From Phymatolithon calcareum (lineage: Eukaryota; Rhodophyta; Florideophyceae; Hapalidiales): a DNA stretch of 64,000 bases. Below the pieces are notes generated by a model. The model saw nothing but the letters and a program-made list of their open reading frames with translations. It made no database searches and was not told the origin of the DNA. The stretch is taken from NCBI GenBank assembly GCA_977006965.1, contig OZ345366.1, positions 2,108,001 to 2,172,000 on the forward strand. The letters run 5' to 3'. The position numbers and the translations under genes were made by a program. Shown piece after piece: positions 61,685 through 64,000 of this stretch (positions are counted from its first letter, which is position 1; every line of letters begins with the position of its first letter).

Positions 61685-62332
61685 GGATTTCGACTGTCCT
61701 ATAAAACTAAATTAAAATGGAAGGGCTATGACAATAAGAGAAAAGTTCAATTCCAGGTGAATTATGCAGTATTTGTCGGTCCAAGATCACGTTTTCTTCC
61801 ATCTGTGACGGGGATGCATCCCGTTTTTGCTCGCGTATCCAACAAGGGGCATTCTAGCAATTGGTTCCGAATCATCGAAAGCCTGGAGCGTGCCCTACAG
61901 GGCGATACCGTGCTTTTCTTCCGGTTTAAAGACCGTCTGTGGTGCAGACACTCAGTTTTCTTCCACGAAGTGCGAGATAACCTGGGATGTTTACTATCAA
62001 ATCTTCAAATACTTCTCCCACCGGCATGATATTGGGGGGTATAGTAGTTCAACGGCTGGGGGTATGATCGGATCACATCTTCTGATGCTCGCTCGTACAT
62101 CATGATGACACGACAATGTCGCCAAAACATCAGAACGTGGCACATGATTCTGCACAATCACCAACCGATTGGGCGCTCTTCACGATGTTTCGCATCTCTT
62201 GCAGGATAGAAATCTCGTGAAACAAAACATTCGCATATCATAAACTGTTTTGATCTTGGAGTTGACTCATGAAGCCCGAGCAGCTGCTGTGCCCACATCA
62301 GCGGGGGAGGAAGGGCAGTAACAGGCTGCAAT

Positions 62333-64000
62333 ATGGATCCTGTGGAGATAACATCGCTTGCAGCAGAGGTCTCCCTTCTCTATTCGAAGTTGAACCCCTG
62401 TTCAATCCGAGTTGTGCGCGTAATCAACCATCGCACTCTCGAAGTTCAGCCCAGCAACACACCGGTGTCGGAAACTTCGTTCTGGGAATCTGCAGTGAAT
62501 GCCGATCTCTACATTCCGGATATTGCAACTCGGCGTGCCCGATACCATGAGTATCACCGATCGTTTGGATGTGATCGTGCTGTGCTCATGTTCGCAGCAA
62601 CAGTGAAGGAGCTCGTTGACCAAGGTGTACCTCTCACACATCAGGGGAGACCTATCCTGAATATCTTAGTTCTAAACACAGAAAACATGGATGTGTCTGA
62701 TCTGCTCAATCATTGTCTTCGCCTCCGGGACCACGCTTCGGGGACAGAAGTATCTGTATTGGCAACGTCCTCCGAACAAAAACGTGCCATGCTGTTCCCT
62801 CCCTCCGTCCGACGCTCTTTTGGCTGGGGAGAAATTCCTAGTTGCGATAAAGAAGTTGAAAAGCAGCGCCGAATTCATTTCCAGCACTATGACGATACGG
62901 TGCCACATTGGTGGCTTGCCGCTGTTGTTGATGGAAAACCAGTGAGACAGATGCTACATATTGACCTTTGTGGTCCCGCGTACGACGCTGACGCTATGGT
63001 TCCCTTGCGAGATACCTGGGTTCCTCTACAATGTTTCATGACGCCGGAGCTTGAAATAGAGAAGCATGTCAGCTTGAGTCACAAATTTATGTTACATCCT
63101 GTTGTCTGCAACGTGAAGAGATCGTGCTTTCAGGCAATGCACGTGCGCCACCTGCGTTGCTTCACCTGGCCGGATTCTTCCAGTGTCTCAATTACTGCAT
63201 TAGACAAGTTTCTAGATCGGAGAAGCGACGATTTGGACAGCAGATTCTATTCCTTGCTGGAAACGCTACGTCACAGCATTCTTCTCGAAGTCAAGCAAGG
63301 AACAGAAGTGCGCGTTAGAGGCATTCAAACGAGAAAAGAACTAAATGGTCGATGCGGTTGGATACAGTCAGGTTCAATCGCGTCTCGCCCAGGGTCGAAT
63401 CGGATTCCCGTTCTCGTTCGTGGACTGGAGCACCCCAATCTCTTAAAGCCTGGTTGCATCCGCCTAAGTATTTCCAGAAAGCAATACCTAACTCACGCGG
63501 AAATGGTCCGCAAATTTGGTACTGCCCGGACAGCAGGTCCTGCTACTGCGTTGCAGGGCAGACATAGTACATCACCAAAGCAGGAGGCTGTCAGAGAAGA
63601 TATATTTGAATTTGCCAAACGTGATGCAGACGTGAGAAAAGTTGTGGCAGCAATGACCACTGGAAAAATGAAGTTCTCCAGTTACGGTGATCAAGCGTTC
63701 AAGCGTGGAGTGCAAAAGCTGTTACCCACCTTCCAAGCTTTGGACCAGAGCTTATTTTCGCAACTGTCCCAACAGCTCGAGCTTGCAGAACATCCAAAGT
63801 CTCTACAAGCTATCAACCTTATCAAGCTATTGCAGTCCACCAAGCAACGCGCTCTACAGCAGGGGCCTCGATCTGGTGTCAGGGATGCATCTGCTCATGG
63901 TGCCATTAATATTGCGGAGGGATCTGAATTAGCAGAGATATTCAACAAAGTGGCAAACAAGATTAGGGCCGACGAAGGACTTATGTACGTATTTGATCAA
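62333..64000 (+). CDS. Large unknown protein, 3' end outside window
   Basis: From ATG 62333 (an in-frame TGA lies at 62270) one frame stays open for 556 codons to the window edge. It starts MDPVEITSLAAEVSLLYSKL. Residues about 195-225 contain VPHWWLAAVVDGKP and HIDLCGPAYD, reminiscent of segments in large uncharacterised eukaryotic proteins in which a tryptophan-rich strand is followed by an acidic HIDL motif. Around residue 340, ELNGRCGWIQSGS...RIPVLVRGL resembles a small SH3-like barrel (LNGR-G-x-I...RxPV pattern). A helical, Lys/Gln-rich region follows (FKRGVQKLLPTFQALDQ, NLIKLLQSTKQRAL). I cannot assign a function. Uninterrupted length and normal composition argue for a real intronless gene. 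Confidence 0.65.
   Translation, partial: MDPVEITSLAAEVSLLYSKLNPCSIRVVRVINHRTLEVQPSNTPVSETSFWESAVNADLYIPDIATRRARYHEYHRSFGCDRAVLMFAATVKELVDQGVPLTHQGRPILNILVLNTENMDVSDLLNHCLRLRDHASGTEVSVLATSSEQKRAMLFPPSVRRSFGWGEIPSCDKEVEKQRRIHFQHYDDTVPHWWLAAVVDGKPVRQMLHIDLCGPAYDADAMVPLRDTWVPLQCFMTPELEIEKHVSLSHKFMLHPVVCNVKRSCFQAMHVRHLRCFTWPDSSSVSITALDKFLDRRSDDLDSRFYSLLETLRHSILLEVKQGTEVRVRGIQTRKELNGRCGWIQSGSIASRPGSNRIPVLVRGLEHPNLLKPGCIRLSISRKQYLTHAEMVRKFGTARTAGPATALQGRHSTSPKQEAVREDIFEFAKRDADVRKVVAAMTTGKMKFSSYGDQAFKRGVQKLLPTFQALDQSLFSQLSQQLELAEHPKSLQAINLIKLLQSTKQRALQQGPRSGVRDASAHGAINIAEGSELAEIFNKVANKIRADEGLMYVFDQ

Larger units (their letters stand above)
60194..62332. other. LINE debris and non-coding DNA
   Basis: Apart from the LINE C-terminal fragment at 60706-60930 and a hairpin at 61639-61684, no gene is recognised. 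The frame near 60460 reads MILEAEEALNEAYNS, vaguely like the LINE-B coding end. Around 61.5-61.7 kb the DNA is strongly A/T-rich. Confidence 0.45.

Noticed and set aside
1-64000. CRISPR arrays, bacterial operons or rRNA genes
   Set aside because: No regularly spaced short repeats, no ribosome-binding-site architecture and no rRNA signatures. The genes are clearly eukaryotic.
1-64000. tRNA genes
   Set aside because: I looked for B-box-like GGTTCGANTCC within cloverleaf context and saw none convincing. A tRNAscan run would be needed to exclude them.

Overview
This is a eukaryotic nuclear window. Host genes are compact and mostly intronless, but at least two are split by short GT-AG introns (94 and 211 nt). 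Genes are tightly packed in divergent and convergent pairs and separated by broken transposons. Few introns, gene islands and Ty3/gypsy, LINE, Harbinger and Mutator relics would fit a multicellular red alga (Chondrus-like). That placement is an inference and no sequence here proves it.

Layout. 1-3.6 kb: a broken PIF/Harbinger element with convergent transposase and Myb/NAM-type genes. 4.0-9.4 kb: a decayed Ty3/gypsy element with an extra zinc-finger ORF before gag. 9.4-16.7 kb: fragments of at least two non-LTR (LINE) families, here called A and B, plus a LINE reverse transcriptase. 16.7-17.7 kb: a secreted protein with two six-cysteine repeats. 18-22.6 kb: hairpins, a LINE-B copy with a clear target-site duplication, and a 1-kb Mutator-like element. 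23.2-42.6 kb: host genes, namely PRPF4, a DDT/WHIM protein with a DNMT1-type RFD region, a DUF218 membrane protein, a LisH Gln-rich regulator, a small membrane protein and an orphan disordered protein. 42.6-54.3 kb: repeat-rich DNA with LINE-A/B fragments, a tandem array, two inverted EVE-domain fragments and two miRNA-precursor-like foldbacks. 54.3-59.8 kb: a dense island of mtSSB, KAE1/OSGEP, THOC3, BRF1 and SmD1. 60-62 kb: LINE debris. 62.3 kb to the end: a long open frame running off the window.

Several host genes act in RNA metabolism: splicing (PRPF4, SmD1), mRNA export (THOC3), Pol III initiation (BRF1) and tRNA t6A modification (KAE1). The least expected features are the chromatin-protein fusion, the duplicated cysteine-rich secreted protein, and a recurrent class of long inverted repeats (16-32 bp arms) with spacers of 0-4 nt scattered through non-coding DNA.
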